Positions 9,908 through 21,116 of a DNA stretch of 64,000 nucleotides are shown in pieces. The notes below the pieces were generated by a model. It was not told the DNA's origin, searched no databases, and saw only the letters and a program-made list of their open reading frames with translations. Made by a program: the position numbers and the translations under genes. Within the stretch, counting starts at the first letter, position 1; the number at the start of each line of letters is the position of its first letter. Location: NCBI GenBank assembly GCA_030760725.1, contig JASWHV010000008.1, positions 54,101,671 to 54,165,670 of the forward strand, written 5' to 3'. The DNA is from Neostapfia colusana. Its lineage: Eukaryota; Streptophyta; Magnoliopsida; Poales; Poaceae.

Positions 9908-10302
9908 TGTAACACCCCAAAATTTTGTTAAGAGGGGAATTAAAAAAATGTTGGACGTACTGCATGTGGTGCAGAAATTAAAATTCAAATTGGAATTCAA
10001 ATTCAAATCAAAACAGAAAAGAAATGGAAAAAGAAAAAGAAAAACCCCCCGGCCAGTGGGCCGAAACCCACCAGCCAGCCCACCATACCCCCCCCCCCCC
10101 GCGCCAGCCCACAGCCGCGCACCTCTCCCTCTCACTGACACGCGGAGCCCGCGTGTCATCCCTCACCTCTCGCTCGCGCCAACAACCCGGACTCCTCCGC
10201 GCGCCCGAATCCAAACTACCCCGGAAACCCGCGTCCCCCAGCCGAATTCTGGTCCCGGACGACTCCGGCTCGATCCCAACAGACACGCTGCCCTCCCCCA
10301 TC

Positions 10303-10310
10303 TATATAAA
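10303..10310 (+). promoter_or_regulatory. TATA box, B 5' LTR
   Basis: TATATAAA in GC-rich surroundings, followed by a pyrimidine-rich leader (CCCCCTCCCCCC). Confidence 0.75.
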
Positions 10311-11866
10311 CGCCGGCATCGCCCTGTTCCCCCCTCCCCCCGGTCGGCTGTTTTTCCTCCCGGTGAGAACCAGAGCTTCTCCGGCCATTTTCTCTCGATC
10401 TTTGCTCGGGTTTTCTGATCTAACGCGTCGATCGTGTCCCACCGCCTCCGGGGAGTCACGCAGGTGCAGAAAACTCGGTGGTTTGCGCTCTAGGCACAGC
10501 TCCGACGAGCACCACAGCGGTTCCACCTCGGACCTCGACGCCGACCGCCTTCCAGGGCCTCCGAGCTCAAGAAAAACCCCGAGTTGAGATCCCCGACCTC
10601 CCCTCTACCGTTCTATGCCATGAAATCCCAGTTTTAGGAGGTATAGACGAAGATCCGAAGTTTTCTGGCGAGATCGCCGCCTCCCGCCGCCGCGCGCCGC
10701 CGGGCAGCGCCGCCCGCGCACGGTCAGGGCAACGTGGCCGCATGTGCGCCGTCTATTTTAAATCGCACGGTAGAATTAAAACCCGCGCGTACCGGTTCGG
10801 CGATCTAATCTGAGCCGTCTGTTTTAAATCAGATGGTCCACATCAGCCCCGCGTTATAAAGGCCGAGATTCTTACGCGCTACCCCCTGGGGATCTCGAAA
10901 AACACGAGCTAGCCCTGGAAACTTCTGATCTAGCCCCTGGAACTTCAGAAATTCGTGTAAATTCATTTAAAAATCAGTTTTAGCCCCTGGACTTAATAAA
11001 AATTAGGAAAACCCCTCTGTTATGTGTAGTTAGACCCCTGGAAATTTATGAAATAATAAATTAGACCCTGTAGTAGGGTGAATTTACCTTTTTGACCCTA
11101 TATGATATTAAATTCAGAAAATTGAATATGGGATTTGGATTTAAATTTAAAAGGTGAGGCAAACACATTGCATATTCAAGTTTAAACTTTCCTAGCACTT
11201 GGAACACTTTAGAATGAACTAAAAATAAATTTTAGGCTGAAATAAAATCTGCTTAAGTGTAGTTCATATTTATTAGATCTAGAAACACATTTTTAGGCTA
11301 GGAATAATTATGAAAACTGATAAAATAAATTTAAATTAGTTCACATCAGAGGAAAAGTTCAAAAGTGTATTATTTAATATTTTAGATCAGAACCTATTCT
11401 GTTTAGATGATAAGTCCTACTATTTAAGATTTAAAACTCAATTTTAAGTATAGAAAATAAATCTGGAAAATAAAGGAAAATAGGTATGCATAACTAGAAA
11501 ATAATAAATGAAGTCTACAAATCCAAAGACTTCAGTTTGGGATTTGGTAGAAGGTCTGAAAACCCATTTGGAATAGTGAATTACTTTCCATGCAAACTTG
11601 GTAGCTAAAGAGTGTATTAAAGAATTTGTTTAAATTGGAAATTTATATATAGTGTGCAAACAAAAATCTGAATAAAAAAGTTAGAAATCATATACATATG
11701 CTTAAAAGTGCATGTAGGCCAAAAATCAACACATCTAGGACAACCACAACACTTAGAAATGTGAATGACTTTCATAGATATGTACGTGTCGTTTGTATGA
11801 AGTGAAAGTGTGAACTATGTCTTATGGATTGTTGTTTTCTTTTGCTATGTGTATTGGCATGAGTAG

Positions 11867-13088
11867 AACCTGCCCCAGAGCAAGTTCTCCCTTTCCAAGA
11901 CCAAGACTTTCCATTCCCAGAGCAGCAGGAAGAAGGCAAGTGTCCTTGACCACTTTGATCCTATACTAGGATGTGTAGATAGAATTATTTGCATTGTCAA
12001 TTGAAATATGAAACCCATGCTAGGAAGTTTCCCTAGAATTGCATTACCTTGTTTCCTTGTAGCTTTGGTTGGGATTTGTTTTATCATGTCATTTACTTAT
12101 ATGCTTATGCTTAGCCATGCTTAGAATGGGATAATTGGGATATGAGATCATCAATTTATTTACCTTAGTCTTGAATGAGATATTATGAGTTATGTAGAGA
12201 TAGGGATCGAGGCAAGTTGGTTGATTTAGTTGGTGTTGGGTGCACGAGACTCGGGTTTCTGTTTAGTACTTGCCTGGATCCTAAGGACCGGTTCATGGAG
12301 CATGTAACCTGGCTTTACCATGCCAACCACATGCTGAGATGGGGCAGCTTGGCCAATTAATTAGGTGTATCCGCGGCGTAGTATGGGTGTGTTGGATGGT
12401 GCGGGGAATAGGTGTCAGCTGGACTACCATATGAACCACAAGGCTCAAGAGGGGGCCACTGCAGCGGGGTTGGAGCCTCTTGTATGTTGTTAGGGGTGAA
12501 ACCTCAGTGGGCCCACGCTGGTCAGGAATCCCTTTGTAAAGGCTTCGTAGTGATCTCCTGGCTACACACCTAGGAAGTGTGAATGTGGTTCGTGGCCACT
12601 GGCATAATGGAGGTTCTTTTAGTCCACCCGGCAACGGGGGATGAAATCACTACATGTGGGTATAGTGGTGCAAACTCTGCAGAGTCAAAACTGTCATGAC
12701 AGCCGTGCTCACGGTCAAGAGCGGCTTGGACTTATTCATGATTAGAGGAATGATGACTTTGGAAGTTGTGGATGTTAAGCGGGGAGCTTAACATTGGAAA
12801 TGATGTATGGTTATTTGATTATGATGATGGGTTGGGAGATTGGGATCTTTTCACCTATGTAGTAATGCAGGTGCTTAATAAGCTAAGGTGATAGGTATTA
12901 ATTGCGTAGTGCTTTAGCCATGAGTTCAACCTCTCCTTGTTCTAGCCATGCATGACATAACTTTCCCACACTTGTTGAGTACCAACGGTACTCAAACTTG
13001 CATATTTGTTGGTTTAAATTGCTTCTCAGGTCAAGGGAATGAGGTGCTGTTCAATGACCAAGGCTTTGGACCCGAAGAAGGATTCTAG
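11867..13088 (+). other. Candidate spliced acidic LTR peptide (B 5' LTR)
   Basis: Exon 2 is 11867-11935, directly after GAGTAG. It is open, encodes a Glu/Gln/Asp/Phe-rich peptide (PEQVLPFQDQDFPFPEQQEE) and ends AAG before GCAAGTGT. Exon 3 is 13030-13088 after CTCAG, encoding GQGNEVLFNDQGFGPEEGF (first Gly split by the intron) and a TAG. Reading through the donor gives a stop after Lys-Cys-Pro, so the long frame exists only if spliced. Donor type, phase and acidic content match A, C, D and E although the LTRs are otherwise largely unalignable by eye. Confidence 0.5.
12674..12714. other. Palindromes P1-P3 (B 5' LTR)
   Basis: ACTCTGCAGAGT (12674-12685), CTGTCATGACAG (12691-12702) and CCGTGCTCACGG (12703-12714). 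P2 differs from the A form at two mirrored positions (A/T to G/C on both arms), so the palindrome is preserved. An upstream CCCGGCAACGGG hairpin lies near 12628. Confidence 0.7.
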
Positions 13089-13339
13089 GTTCATGGAGTC
13101 CCCCGGGCAACGCCTGAGACGGAGCCCACAAGAATAATATTCCGCTACTATTCTATTTACATGATATGAACTTATTATCGTCCATCGAGATGTATGCTTT
13201 GTAAGACATATTTATATTTGACACCTGGCTTGTAATAAATGATGCTTCACTATTTGTCGTCACATGTATGAGAAAATGATCCTAGAATACATGTGATATT
13301 CACTCGGTTGTTCTTCGGACAAACCGGGTGTGACAGAAG

Positions 13340-13352
13340 TGGTATCAGAGCC
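13340..13352 (+). other. Primer binding site, B
   Basis: TGGTATCAGAGCC, 4 bp after the LTR. Initiator-Met tRNA type. Confidence 0.92.
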
Positions 13353-13556
13353 AAGGTTGCCTGTAGGAAAGTGGACCTAGGTAGAAATGGACGTATTTAA
13401 GGACCCTATTTCCTTAAAAACTATTTTACAAAAGTGTTGGTTGAAGGTGTTATTTGATGGGGTCACTCTATTCATCTTACCCCAACTTTTATTCAAAACA
13501 GGATTTCTTTTGTTTAAAATCTTATCTAACTTAATTTTAAATGCTTTATGTTTTAG

Positions 13557-14327
13557 ATGGTTCGCATGATCTGCACCGCCTGCAAGTCCACCGGAGGGAG
13601 AGTTTCCGTAGTTGCCCTTGCCCTGAGAGAGGAGAACCGTCCGGTGATGTACCTCTCCTACGGATTGGCAGTAGGAGGCTTGTTGCGCCGTCTTCGGCGT
13701 ATGCTCCACGCCGCCGGCAATACAGGCAAGCTAATCATACACTACAGCTCCACCCGGACCATCCGTGAGAAGCGGGAAGAATGGAGTTCAGAAATGAGGA
13801 TTATCCATGAAAATCAGCTGCTCAAGATCCACCGCTCTCCAGCTTGTCGAGCGACACAGGTCGATGCGGAGAAGGATGTCACCTGGGAGGCCATCACCAG
13901 CCAGAGTTAAATCTACCGTCGCCACCTGGACAGGACTGAGTACATGTATGTCCTCCAGCGTGAGAGTGGTACAACGGAGTACAAGTACCCGCCAGTGCAG
14001 CAGGGGACTTCCCATGAGCACATGGACCTGTGCTTGGAGGATGCTGCTATGCTCAGCCCTCGACTGCAGGAATGTCAGCAGGAGCTTCAGGATGTTCATG
14101 ACACCCTGAAGGAGACAGAGGCATTGCTTTGCGCTAGCTTGAGGGCGAGAGAAAGAGGAGATAGGAATGAACTTTGTGTCACCATGAATGACACATGGAC
14201 TCCTGACTCCCCAGATCGCCGGGCGAGCAGGCGCCGCCGCACTTCTCCACCAGCAGCTTCCCCACCAAAAGCGGAGTCCGAGGGCAGCCGCAATAATGAG
14301 GAAGATTCCGAGGAGCCAGCTCAGTGA
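13557..14327 (+). pseudogene. Pre-gag ORF of B, unknown function
   Basis: A frame of about 257 codons between primer site and gag, broken once by TAA at 13908-13910 (SQS then IYRRHL; CAA to TAA would explain it). ATG follows TTTTAG directly. The N-terminus has MICTACKSTGG (CX2C). The centre has a WEAI...HLDRTEYMYVLQRESGTTEY stretch. The C-terminal half is predicted coiled-coil (LQECQQELQDVHDTLKETEA), then a basic/acidic tail with DTWTPDSPDRR. C shares the tail motif (PTWTADSPWRA) and the H-x2-L-x2-T pattern; D shares domain order. I know no function for it and it is not gag, pol or env. Confidence 0.65.
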
Positions 14328-14646
14328 TACGAGTAGTGTAGAGTCCTTTCCCTTAGTTCAGTAGGTTATCGAGTAGTCGAGTCGTTACCTTAGTCAATGG
14401 TGTGTTAATGCTTGGTGTGTGACGTGAGTTGTGGAAGCCATGGGCAATTGTCCACAACCTCGTCTTCAGGTTGTTTTGCTTTGATGTGTGAACCCCTACG
14501 AATTAAGAGAGCATCTATTTTCACGTAATACATGAAACCCTCAGAAAATATAAATATAATAAGGTCTCAAAATTTTAAAGTTTAAACAAGCAAGTTGGGA
14601 AGTTAATACGTAATGCTTTAAATTGACATTTGGTTGATCATGATAG
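14328..14646 (+). other. Spacer between pre-gag ORF and gag (B)
   Basis: Contains the GACGTGAGTTGTGGAAGCC and TTGTCCACAACCTC block that also precedes gag in A1, A2, C and E. No frame. Ends CATGATAG just before the gag ATG. Confidence 0.6.
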
Positions 14647-16272
14647 ATGGCTGGAAGAGGAAAGGGTCGTGGTGCCAACCCCGCCAACAACAACGATGAG
14701 GCCGGCAACCCTCATCTTTCTGGAGGACAAGACAGGGGTGGTCACCGTAAAGGAGTTGATACCATCCACCAAATGCTTGAAAATCAGAATCAGCTCATCC
14801 AGAGCCTAACTCAAGTGGTGGCCAACTTGCATCAAGTTCCACCTCCACAAGCTGCACCACGCCAACCAAGGTTGAGTGAGTTTCTAGGAACTCAACCTCC
14901 AAAGTTTGCAAGTGCTGCTGAACCTCTGGAGGCAGATGATTGGCTAAAAACCATTGAGAGCAAGATGAGGATCATACAACGCCAAGGGTATGAGAGGGTG
15001 CTGTTTGCCTCTCACCAATTGCATGGACCTGCTGCTGATTGGTGGACCGCTTACGTGGCAGCCCATCATGACCCCGAGAACATCACTTGGGAAGAGTTCA
15101 AGCGCAGTTTCCGCAACCATTACATACCAAGGGGTGAACACAAAAACAAGAGAAAGGAGTTCTTGGGACTGCAGCAAGGAAACATGACTGTGAGGGAATA
15201 CCTCACTAAATTCACCCAACTATCCCGTTATGCACCACGAGACATCGAGACTGATGAGCAGAAACAGGACTACTTTGTGGAAGGACTTACAGCGGAAATG
15301 CAGTGTGCAATGTCCTCCAACGAGTATGAAAGCTTCCAAAAGATGGTGGACAGAGCATTTGTTGTGGAGAGGAAGCTGAAGGCCTTGGAAAATGAAAACA
15401 AGAGGAAGGCGGGTTGGTCACACCAAGCCTCGGGTAGCAACACACGCCCACGTCTGATGCAGCAACCCGCAGGGAAGACGAGTCGTGCTGCGGTACCCTA
15501 CTCAGCACCGAGAGGGTACAACCCGAACTTCAGGCCTCCGTCAGCACCAGCACAGCCACAACGTCAGTTTGTGCAGCAGCCTCGCCCCACATATCAACCT
15601 CGACCAGCAGTACAAGGACCCCCAAACCAACCCCAAGACAACAAAGGCCAGGCACCTAAGGTAGGGGTGCAATGCTTTAACTGTGGTGAAGTGGGGCACT
15701 ACGCCCATAAGTGCCCAAAGAAGAAGCCCATGCAGCCGCAACAGCAGAATGTAATGCGAGGACGGGTGAACCACGTCACCATGGAGGAGGCGCAAGAGGC
15801 ACCCGACGTGGTAGTTGGTAAGGTTCCTGCCAATTTACACATTGCAACCCTGTTGTTTGATTCTGGTGCTACCCACTCGTTCATTGCTCAAGGGTTTGTT
15901 AAGAAGCATGATCTAGCAACCACACAAATGAACCATATAGTAGCAGTGAACTCTCCAGATGGAGAAATAAGGACAAGACAAGTGTGTCCCAAGGTGAATC
16001 TAGACATTAATGGGGTAGTATTTACTGCCAACCTCATAGTGATAGATTCACAAGGGATAGATATTATTTTGGGTATGGATTGGTTGACCAAACATAAAGG
16101 AATCATCCATTGTTCGACAAGAACGGTGGAACTAACTCACCCTAGTGGCACAAGAGTAAAGTTCATAACTATACAAGAGCCTAGGAGGGACATTAAACTC
16201 AATCAAGTTGAGGTGGAAGTGGAGGAGATCAGGATCATCAGGGAATATCCAGATGTTTTTCCGGAGGAGTAG
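14647..16272 (+). CDS. gag: gag-protease of B
   Basis: 541 codons, open. Order: Gly/Asn-rich start (MAGRGKGRGANPANN), gag domain at about residues 75-230 (PLEADDWLKTIESKM, HQLHGPAADWWTAY), basic Pro/Gln-rich linker, zinc knuckle CFNCGEVGHYAHKC near residue 342, and aspartic protease with LLFDSGATHSFI near residue 402 and ILGMDWL. It ends at TAG 16270-16272 in DVFPEE, where the polyprotein should run on into RT. That stop and a 1-bp insertion in the C-run near 16280 separate it from pol. The proteins form the virus-like particle and process the polyprotein. This is the best-preserved gag in the window. Confidence 0.88.
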   Translation: MAGRGKGRGANPANNNDEAGNPHLSGGQDRGGHRKGVDTIHQMLENQNQLIQSLTQVVANLHQVPPPQAAPRQPRLSEFLGTQPPKFASAAEPLEADDWLKTIESKMRIIQRQGYERVLFASHQLHGPAADWWTAYVAAHHDPENITWEEFKRSFRNHYIPRGEHKNKRKEFLGLQQGNMTVREYLTKFTQLSRYAPRDIETDEQKQDYFVEGLTAEMQCAMSSNEYESFQKMVDRAFVVERKLKALENENKRKAGWSHQASGSNTRPRLMQQPAGKTSRAAVPYSAPRGYNPNFRPPSAPAQPQRQFVQQPRPTYQPRPAVQGPPNQPQDNKGQAPKVGVQCFNCGEVGHYAHKCPKKKPMQPQQQNVMRGRVNHVTMEEAQEAPDVVVGKVPANLHIATLLFDSGATHSFIAQGFVKKHDLATTQMNHIVAVNSPDGEIRTRQVCPKVNLDINGVVFTANLIVIDSQGIDIILGMDWLTKHKGIIHCSTRTVELTHPSGTRVKFITIQEPRRDIKLNQVEVEVEEIRIIREYPDVFPEE

Positions 16273-17737
16273 CCGGGTATGCCCCCCTGATCGTGAAGTG
16301 GAATTCGCGATTGAGCTAGTGCCTGGAACAACTCCGATATACAAGAGGCCTTATCGGATGGACTCTAAACAGATGGAAGAACTCAAGGAACATTAAAGAG
16401 AGTTGACAGAGAAGGGGTATATTCGTCCTAGTTACTCACCATGGGAAGCTCCAGTGATATTTGTGCCCAAGAAGGACGGAACCCAAAGGTTGTGCGTAGA
16501 CTACCGTGCGTTGAATGAAGTAACCATCAAGAACAAGTACCCATTACCCCGCATTGAGGACTTGTTTGATCAGTTGAGGGGAGCTTGTGTGTTCTCGAAA
16601 ATTGATCTCAGGTCGGGATACCACCAACTTAAGATAAGGCAAACTGATATTCCAAAGACAGCTTTTGTATCTCGGTACGGACTGTATGAATACACCGTCA
16701 TGCCTTTCGGGCTAACTAATGCCCTGGCATACTTCATGTATCTCATGAACAAGGTATTCATGGAATATCTGGACAAATTTGTGGTGGTTTTCATAGATGA
16801 CATTCTCGTCTTCTCCAAAGATGAAGAAGAACATGAGAAACACCTAAGGTTGGTGTTGCAAAAGCTGAGAGAACACCAACTATATGCCAAGTTGAGCAAG
16901 TGTGAGTTTTGGCTGAAGAGAGTTCCCTTCTTAGGACATATAATCTCGGAGGGAGGAATCTCCGTAGATCCCACCAAGATCGAGGATGTACAGAAGTGGA
17001 AGACCCTTGAGAATGTCGGGGAAGTTTGAAGCTTCTTAGGATTGGCTGGGTATTATCGACGGTTTATCGAGGGTTTCTCCAAGACTTCGAGACCCCTCAC
17101 CAAATTGTTGGAGAAGGGAATCACATTCAAATGGACACCGCAGTGCGAGACTAGTTTTCAGGAACTGAAGAAAAGATTCACAACAGCCCCAGTGCTAGTT
17201 ATGCCAGATATGCAGAAGAACTTTTCGGTGTACTGCGATGCCTCTGTAAACGGGTTGGGATGTGTTCTCATGCAAGAGGGGCATGTCGTGGCTTATGCAT
17301 CCCGGCAGCTCCGGAAACACGAGAAGAACTATCCTACACATGACCTAGAACTAGCCGCAGTGGTACACGCGTTGAAGATTTGGCGGCTCTACTTGATGGG
17401 GAAAAGGACAGAGATATATACGGATCATAAGAGCTTAAAGTATATTTTAACACAGCCAGATCTTAACCTCAGACAAAGGAGATGGTTAGAGCTAATCAAC
17501 GACTTTGATGTGGGCATCCACTATCATCCTGGGAAAGCGAACGTCGTGGCAGATGCTTTAAGTCGGAAGGTGCAGGTCAATAGGTTGAGCTTGAAGGACA
17601 TGCCTGCAGAATTGAAGGAAGATGTTATAAAACTCAATCTATGTCTGGTGAATAGTGGTGAGGCCATCGCCATGGAAGTGGACTCCACATTAGAGCAAGA
17701 TATACGCAACGGTCAAAAGACTGATGAGAAGATATAA
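16273..17737 (+). pseudogene. pol: Reverse transcriptase-RNase H of B
   Basis: Continues from protease after the stop and frameshift. RT motifs: GYIRPSYSPWEAPVIFVPKK, CVDYRALNEVTIKNKYPLPR and the catalytic FIDDILVFS near 16790. RNase H: VYCDASVNGLGCVL near 17228 and YTDHKSLKYI. Stops lie at 16394 (TAA), 17027 (TGA, expected Arg CGA before SFLGLAGYY) and 17735 (TAA). Not translatable as one protein. Confidence 0.88.
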
Positions 17738-19097
17738 GAAATCAGAGAACTCATCAAGTATAATAAAGCCCCTGGTTTCAGAGAGGATGAACAAGGTACG
17801 GTGTGGCACGGGAAAAGAATTTGTGTGCCTGAAGTGAAGGAGATCCGTGAATTGATTTTGAAGTAGGCTCATGATTCCGACTATTCCATTCATCCTGGAA
17901 ATACTAAGATGTATCATGACCTCAAGAGCAGATATTGGTGGTATGGAATGAAGCGAGATGTTGCGGAACATGTTGCCCTATGTGACACATGTCAGTTGGT
18001 GAAAGCGGAACATCAATGACCAGCGGGATTATTGCAACCACTCAAAGTGCCTGAATGGAAATGGGAAGAAATCGGTATGGATTTCATAGTGGGACTGCAA
18101 AGGACCCAATCGGGATATGATTCGATATGGGTCATCATTGACAGGCTAACCAAGGTAGCTCATTTCATCCCTGTGAAAGAAAGCTACAGCAGATCCAAAT
18201 TGGCAGAATTATACCTCGTGTGTTTCCATGGAGTACCAAAGAAGATAGTGTCAGATCGAGGGACACAGTTCACCTCAAGGTTCTGACAGAAGTTGCATGA
18301 AACCATGGGGACTCATCTGAATTTTAGTTCTGCTTATCATCCCCAGACTGACGGACAGACAGAAAGAACCAATCAGATCCTTGAGGACATGTTGAGAGCG
18401 TGTGCGCTCAAGAACAATAGGAGTTGGGATAAGAATTTACCGTATGCAGAGTTCTCCTATAACAACAGCTATCAGGCTAGTATGAAAATGTCACCCTTTG
18501 AGGTTTTGTATGGGACAAAGTGTAGAACTCCACTATTTTGGAACCAAACCGGGGAAAATAAAGTGTTTGGACCCGAGGTACTACAAGAAGCTGAGGCGAA
18601 AGTGAGGGAAATCCGCAACAACCTGAGGATAGCACAGACCCGAAGCCGATGTACGGAGAAGAGAGCTTATTTTCAATGTGGGAGACTATGTTTATCTCAA
18701 GGTGTCCCCTATCCGAGGACTTCGTCGGTTCAAGGTGAAAGGGAAGTTATCACCTCGATACATCGGACCCTTTCAAGTTCTGGAGAGGAAAGGTGAAGTG
18801 GCATATCAACTAGAACTACCGGCTCGCCTATCGGATGTGCATGATGTATTCCATGTGTCACAGCTCAAGAAATGTCTAAGGACGCCTGAAGAGATGTTAC
18901 CCATGAATGAGGTTGACGTACGAGAGGATTTGTCTTATGCCGAGCAACCGGTCAAGATTTTGGAGACAATGGAACGCCTCACAAGAAATAAAAGAATCCG
19001 GATGTGCAAGGTGCAGTGGAAGCATCACTCGGAAGAGGAAGCCACATGGGAGCGAGAAGACGAGCTTAAGGCACAGTTTCTAGAATTGTTTTCTTAG
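17738..19097 (+). pseudogene. pol: Integrase and chromodomain-like tail of B
   Basis: Zinc-binding region (HPGNTKMYHDLKSRYWW, CDTCQ), catalytic core with GMDFIVGL (Asp), VSDRGTQFT (Asp) and HPQTDGQTERTNQI (Glu), then KVSPIRGLRRFKVKGKLSPR and a C-terminal LTRNKRIRMCKVQWKHH... segment resembling a degenerate chromodomain (EEATWERED). Stops at 17864 (TAG), 18017 (TGA for Arg), 18284 (TGA for Trp) and a frame change near 18640. The intact last part is 18678-19097. The tail is thought to direct integration to heterochromatin in chromoviruses. Confidence 0.85.
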
Positions 19098-19128
19098 AAC
19101 CACCAATCTCGAGGACGAGATTTCTTTT

Positions 19129-19140
19129 AAGGGGGGTAGA
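19129..19140 (+). other. Polypurine tract, B
   Basis: AAGGGGGGTAGA, 2 bp before the 3' LTR, primer for plus-strand DNA. Confidence 0.85.
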
Positions 19141-19543
19141 GCTGTAACACCCCAAAATTCTGTTAAGAGGGGAATTTAAAAATTTTTGGACGTACTGCAT
19201 GTGGTGTAGAAATTCAAATTCAAATTGGAATTCGAATTCAAATCAAAACAGAAAAGAAATCGAAAAAGAAAAAGAAAAAGAAAAACCCCCCGGCCAGTGG
19301 GCCGAAACCCACCAGCCGGCCCACCATACCCCCCCCCCGTCGCGCCAGCCCACAACCGCGCGCCTCTCCCTCTCACTGACACGCGGGGCCCGCATGTCAT
19401 CCCTCACCTCTCGCTCGCGCCAACAACCCGGCCTCCTCCGCGCGCCCGAATCCAAACTACCCCGGAAACCCGCGTCCCCCAGCCGAATTCTGGTCCCGGA
19501 CGACTCCGGCTCGATCCCAACAGACACGCCGCCCTCCCCCGTC

Positions 19544-19551
19544 TATATAAA
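19544..19551 (+). promoter_or_regulatory. TATA box, B 3' LTR
   Basis: TATATAAA, matching the 5' copy. A transcript from here would pass AATAAA near 22485. Confidence 0.7.
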
Positions 19552-21116
19552 CGTCAGCATCGCCCTGTCCTCCCCCCCCCCCCCCCCCCGATCGGCTGTT
19601 TTTCCTCCCGGTGAGAACCAGAGCTTCTCCGGCCGTTTTCTCTCGATCTTTGCTTGGGTTTTCTGATCTAACGCGTCGATCGTGTCCCACCGCCTCCAGG
19701 GAGTAACGCAGGTGCAGAAAACTCGGTGGTTTGCACTCTAGGCACAGCTCCGACGAGCACCGCAGCGGTTCCACCTCAGACCTCGACGCCGACCGCCTTC
19801 CAGGGCCTCCGAGCTCAAGAAAAAACCCCGAGGTGAGATCCCTGACCTCCCCTCTACCGTTCTATGCCATGAAATCCCAGTTTTAGCAGGTATAGACGAA
19901 GATCCGAAGTTTTCCGGCGAGATTGCTGCCTCCCGCCGCCACGCGCCGCTGGGCAGCGCCGCCCGCGCACGGTCATGGCGACGTGGCCGCTTGTGTGCCG
20001 TCTATTTTAAATCGCACGGTAGAATTAAAACCCGCGCGTACCGGTTCGGCGATCTAATCTGAGCCGTCTGTTTTAAATCGGACGGTCCACATCAGCCCCG
20101 CGTTATAAAGGCCGGGGTTCTTACGCGCTACCCCCTGGGGATCTCGGAAAATACGAGCTAGGCCCGGAAACTTCTGATCTAGCCCCTGGAACTTCAGAAA
20201 TTCGTGTAAATTCATTTAAAAATCAGTTTTAGCCCCTGGACTTAATAAAAATTAGGAAAACCCCTCTGTTATGTGTAGTTAGACCCCTGGAAATTTATGA
20301 AATAATAAATTAGACCATGTAGTAGGGTGAATTTACCTTTTTGACCCTATATGATATTAAATTCAGAAAATTGAATATGGGATTTGGATTTAAATTTAAA
20401 AGGTGAGGCAAACACATTGCAAATTCAAATTTAAACTTTCCTGGCACTTGGAAAACTTTAGAATGAACTAAAAATAAATTTTAGTCTGAAATAAAATCTG
20501 CTTAAGTGTAGTTCATATTTATTAGATCTAGAAAAACATTTATAGGCTAGGAAATAATTCTGAAAACTGATAAAATAAATTTAAATTAGTTCACATCAGA
20601 GGAGAAGTTCAAAAGTGTATTATTTAATATTTTAGATCAGAACCTATTCTGTTTAGATGATAAGTCCGACTATTTAAGATTTAAAACTCAATTTTAGGCA
20701 TAAAAAATAAATTTGGAAAATAAAGGAAAATAGGTATGCATAACTAGAAAATAATAAATGAAGTCTCCAAATCCAAAGACTTCATATTGGGATTTGGTAG
20801 AAGGTCTGAAAACCCATTTGGAACAGGGAATTACTTTCCATGCAAACTTGGTAGCTAAAGAGTGTATTAAAGAATTTGTTTAAATTGGAAATTTATATAT
20901 AGTGTGCAAACAGAAATCTGAATACAAAAGTTAGAAATCATATACATATGCTTAAAAGTGCATGTAGGCCAAAAATCAACACATCTAGGACAACCACAAC
21001 ACTTAGAAATGTGAATGACTTTCATAGATATGTACGTGGGGTCTGTATGAAGTGAAAGTGTGAACTATGTCTTATGGATTGTTGTTTTCTTTTGCTATGT
21101 GTATTGGCATGAGTAG

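Larger units (their letters stand above)
9908..13335 (+). repeat. B 5' LTR
   Basis: TGTAACACCCCAAAATTTTG at the start, CCGGGTGTGACA at the end. It has a GC-rich promoter region, TATATAAA (10303), a leader whose donor is damaged to GAG|TTGAGA (10584; GTGAGA in the 3' LTR), an A/T-rich middle (10900-11800), candidate exons, palindromes and AATAAA at 13234. Unlike A, E and F it has no 57-bp U3 array. Confidence 0.95.

Noticed and set aside
9672..10418. 248-codon frame
   Set aside because: An accidental fusion of the A2 integrase fragment with the start of the B LTR across an insertion joint.
10024..10813. Frames in the GC-rich promoter/leader part of the B LTR (also 19199-19666)
   Set aside because: Pro/Arg-rich composition from GC-rich LTR, differing between the two LTR copies, and the region holds TATA and leader.
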